Part shown: piece after piece, positions 62,607-64,000 of the stretch
Layout of the letters: each line of letters opens with the position of its first letter
Numbering within the stretch: the first letter of the stretch is position 1
Assembly (NCBI GenBank): GCA_039588215.1
Contig: JBDHAD010000003.1
Span: 1 to 64,000, forward strand
Direction of reading: 5' to 3'
DNA from: JBDHAC01 sp039588215
GTDB taxonomy: Bacteria; Gemmatimonadota; Gemmatimonadetes; Palauibacterales; Palauibacteraceae
DNA length: 64,000 nt
Made by a program: the position numbers and the translations under genes
The notes under the pieces: generated by a model
Told to the model about the DNA's origin: nothing
Databases searched by the model: none
What the model saw: only the letters and a program-made list of their open reading frames with translations

Positions 62607-62978
62607 ATGAAACGGGCGATCTTCTCACTGGCCACCGCATTTGTGCTTGGGTTCGCAGCCGTCGGCTGCGCTGAAAACGGGAACGGGATCGTCGACCCGG
62701 TTGTCCGCGGTCCGACGGGCTCTCTCACGATCGTGACGTCGACGATCGGCGGCTTCCCCGCCGCCGCATTCACGGAGTACGCATGCAGCATCGATGGCGA
62801 GGACGGGGCTGCGATCGGTCCGAACGCGTCCCACGTCCATGCCGTCGCGGCGGGCAGCCATATGGTCGAGATGACCGGCGTGCCAGCGAACTGCTCGGTG
62901 CAGGGCGAAAACCCGCGCTACGTGAACGTGGTCGAGGGCGAGGACGTTCGGGTGGAGTTCGAGATCACCTGCTGGTGA
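62607..62978 (+). CDS. Small secreted lipoprotein, function unknown
   Basis: 123 residues from ATG 62607 with TAGGAG upstream. The lipoprotein signal AIFSLATAFVLGFAAVGC ends in a lipobox Cys near residue 21. The mature part (GSLTIVTSTIGGFPAAAFTE, HVHAVAAGSHMVEMTGVPAN, VEGEDVRVEFEITCW) resembles a beta-sandwich repeat seen in Gemmatimonadota lipoproteins with a PEGA-like outline: a short extracytoplasmic beta domain with HMVEMTGVPANC and the C-terminal FEITC. Two Cys pairs could form disulfides. Its leader carries the shared element also found before the gene at 63237. Function unknown. Confidence 0.75.
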   Translation: MKRAIFSLATAFVLGFAAVGCAENGNGIVDPVVRGPTGSLTIVTSTIGGFPAAAFTEYACSIDGEDGAAIGPNASHVHAVAAGSHMVEMTGVPANCSVQGENPRYVNVVEGEDVRVEFEITCW

Positions 62979-63019
62979 TCCGCGCTGGTAAGAGCTGAAA
63001 CGCCCAGCCCTCCGGACCT

Positions 63020-63052
63020 GGGAGGGGCGGTTCTCGATGGGCCGCCCCTCCC
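63020..63052 (+). terminator. Hairpin after the small lipoprotein gene
   Basis: Perfect 11-bp arms, 63020-63030 and 63042-63052, 11-nt loop, 42 nt after the stop. GC-rich stem without a T-run. It should insulate the next promoter element. Confidence 0.65.
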
Positions 63053-63148
63053 CCGGCAGCGTGCCAACTCCAGCTTGTGCATAAGTCCTTACGTGTCAAC
63101 GGATTCTGCGCCTCGATGCCGGATCCGGGGTTCCCATCCGTCACCGGG

Positions 63149-63176
63149 ATGAGGGGGTTCTTCTCCGTCCTTCGTA
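63149..63176 (+). promoter_or_regulatory. Shared bipartite promoter-like element, copy B
   Basis: ATGAGGGG (63149-63156), 11 nt, TCCTTCGTA (63168-63176), then AACCCGGTG. It lies 60 nt before ATG 63237. The 67 bp upstream also resemble those of copy A: TAAGTC begins 67 bp before the element here and 66 bp before copy A. Confidence 0.72.
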
Positions 63177-63236
63177 AACCCGGTGAACAGAGACCGGACA
63201 GACGACGACACGGTCGCGGAGCGAAGGAGGGACACC

Positions 63237-63758
63237 ATGAGGGACACTCGACACAGCCAGAACGGCACTCGCCAGACGGCACGTAGCAGGCTCCATGGCT
63301 ACCTCCTCGCTTCCGCGGTCGTCCTCGCCGGTTGCAGCAGCACGACAGCGCCGATCGATGACCGCGCGAACGACGCGCCGCGCGCCACCGCCGCTTCGTT
63401 CAAAGTCTCCCTGAGCTTGATGGAGCTGGACGAATCGGTGTGCCGGATCGAAGTGACCGCGGCCACCCGGGGTGGTGAGAACGGGTCGTACGGACTGTGG
63501 CAGGAGCTCAAGGGTCGGGCGTACGATGCGAACACGGGCGAGTTCATCGGGAACGCACGGACGCAGCAGCTGCACCCGGACGTGTTCGACGAGGATCGGA
63601 TCAACGCGGGGCAGACGCAGTGGGGGACGCTGGATCTGGAGTGGTTCCGGCGTGAGGCGGGGGATCCGGTGATCGTGGAGCTCGAGTTCTACTACTCGGC
63701 GGTGGAGAACGGGGAGTACCAAGACCGCATGATCAAAACTTCCCATAGCTGCCTGTAG
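63237..63758 (+). CDS. Small secreted lipoprotein, function unknown
   Basis: 173 residues from ATG 63237, with GGAGGGACACC upstream; an ATG 18 codons earlier lacks such a site and lies in the leader. Signal HGYLLASAVVLAGCSST with lipobox Cys near 33. The mature protein is acidic and beta-rich: FKVSLSLMELDESVCRIEVT, ENGSYGLWQELKGRAYDANT, WGTLDLEWFRREAGDPVIVE, LEFYYSAVENGEYQDRM, and a C-terminal Cys. No enzyme family is recognisable. It is preceded by copy B of the shared element and followed by a strong hairpin, so it is a one-gene unit. Confidence 0.75.
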   Translation: MRDTRHSQNGTRQTARSRLHGYLLASAVVLAGCSSTTAPIDDRANDAPRATAASFKVSLSLMELDESVCRIEVTAATRGGENGSYGLWQELKGRAYDANTGEFIGNARTQQLHPDVFDEDRINAGQTQWGTLDLEWFRREAGDPVIVELEFYYSAVENGEYQDRMIKTSHSCL

Positions 63759-63812
63759 GCTGCCTTGAGGGTCCGGGATCCGTCTCCTCCTTCCGGACCC
63801 GGATCTCAGGGC

Positions 63813-63840
63813 AGAGAGCCCCGCCTCGGCGGGGCTCTCT
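63813..63840. terminator. Strong perfect hairpin after the lipoprotein gene
   Basis: Inverted repeat 63813-63825 / 63828-63840, 13 bp, effectively a 12-bp stem with a 4-nt loop, 54 nt after the stop codon. No T-run follows, as with other hairpins in this window. Confidence 0.72.
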
Positions 63841-63927
63841 CGCTATGCGGCCCCCTCGAGAACGGCGGCCCGCTCCACGCCTCTCGGCTTGTCCCTCCCA
63901 CGCACCTCCCGCCATCTTCGGGCCGTG

Positions 63928-64000
63928 ATGGAAGCCCAGCAGCGGATCGAGGAGCTGTACGCCGAGCGCTTCGGCTCACCTCCGGCAGGCGTCGAGCGCC
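63928..64000 (+). CDS. 5' end of an unidentified gene (partial)
   Basis: Begins at ATG 63928 (or GTG 63925, same frame) and runs off the window after 24 codons. The visible peptide, EAQQRIEELYAERFGSPPAG, resembles the starts of GHMP sugar kinases such as galactokinase and of aminoglycoside-phosphotransferase-like sugar kinases, but it is too short to decide. Confidence 0.4.
   Translation, partial: MEAQQRIEELYAERFGSPPAGVER

Noticed and set aside
62384..63746. Minus-strand frames at three places that share a VYEG-containing peptide
   Set aside because: The shared peptide is the reverse reading of the promoter-like element (TACGAAGGA). The frames otherwise differ, have no ribosome binding sites and oppose real genes, so DNA-level conservation explains it.

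Overview
This 64 kb window is GC-rich, densely coding bacterial chromosome from a diderm (Gram-negative-type) organism. Evidence for an outer membrane includes SurA, a SusC-type TonB-dependent receptor, several lipoproteins and a Wzc-type polysaccharide co-polymerase. An ECF sigma factor paired with a membrane serine/threonine kinase carrying a TPR-like sensor region, a SusC homologue without SusD, and the general gene content suggest Gemmatimonadota or a close relative. That placement is inference: no rRNA or clade marker is present. I see no tRNA, rRNA, CRISPR array, transposase or phage gene.

Region 1 (1-1321) holds a lipoprotein with a predicted jelly-roll fold and the 3' end of a second tandem copy exactly 1140 bp upstream. 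Region 2 (1419-23522) is a large exopolysaccharide locus. It contains a Wzy-like polymerase/ligase, a polysaccharide deacetylase, an ATP-grasp ligase, a GT39-like membrane glycosyltransferase, a Wzx-like flippase, five GT4-like glycosyltransferases, a PAPS sulfotransferase, a fused Gfo/Idh oxidoreductase-SDR protein, a GT2 membrane glycosyltransferase, a Wzc tyrosine kinase and WecB. The plus-strand genes 4675-14537 are tightly packed, many with 4-nt start/stop overlaps. A sigma-54 response regulator and a soluble histidine kinase (24020-26677) follow and may control it. WecC lies further on (32577-33971), so UDP-ManNAcA synthesis is complete in the window.

Region 3 (26735-54000s) is mostly core metabolism and envelope biology: a methyltransferase, guaB, two lytic transglycosylases, a PHP phosphoesterase, moaC, holB, an EnvC-like factor with ftsX and ftsE, pdxA, surA, mfd, a BatA-like protein with a DUF58 protein, an M28 peptidase, a YtxH-like protein, YihY, smpB, an AmiC-like amidase, pyrK and pyrD. 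FtsEX, the degenerate LytM factor, the amidase and the transglycosylases form a plausible septal peptidoglycan-splitting set.

Region 4 (55161-64000) holds a SusC/RagA receptor, a kinase/ECF-sigma operon and two small lipoproteins, then the start of an unidentified gene. Upstream of the SusC gene and both lipoproteins lies the same bipartite element, ATGAGGGG then 11 nt then TCCTTCGTA. I read it as the promoter of the neighbouring ECF sigma factor, and it is the most notable signal in the window. Second is the evidence that pyrK and yihY start at CTG codons in CTGA overlaps, and that mfd also lacks an ordinary start codon.
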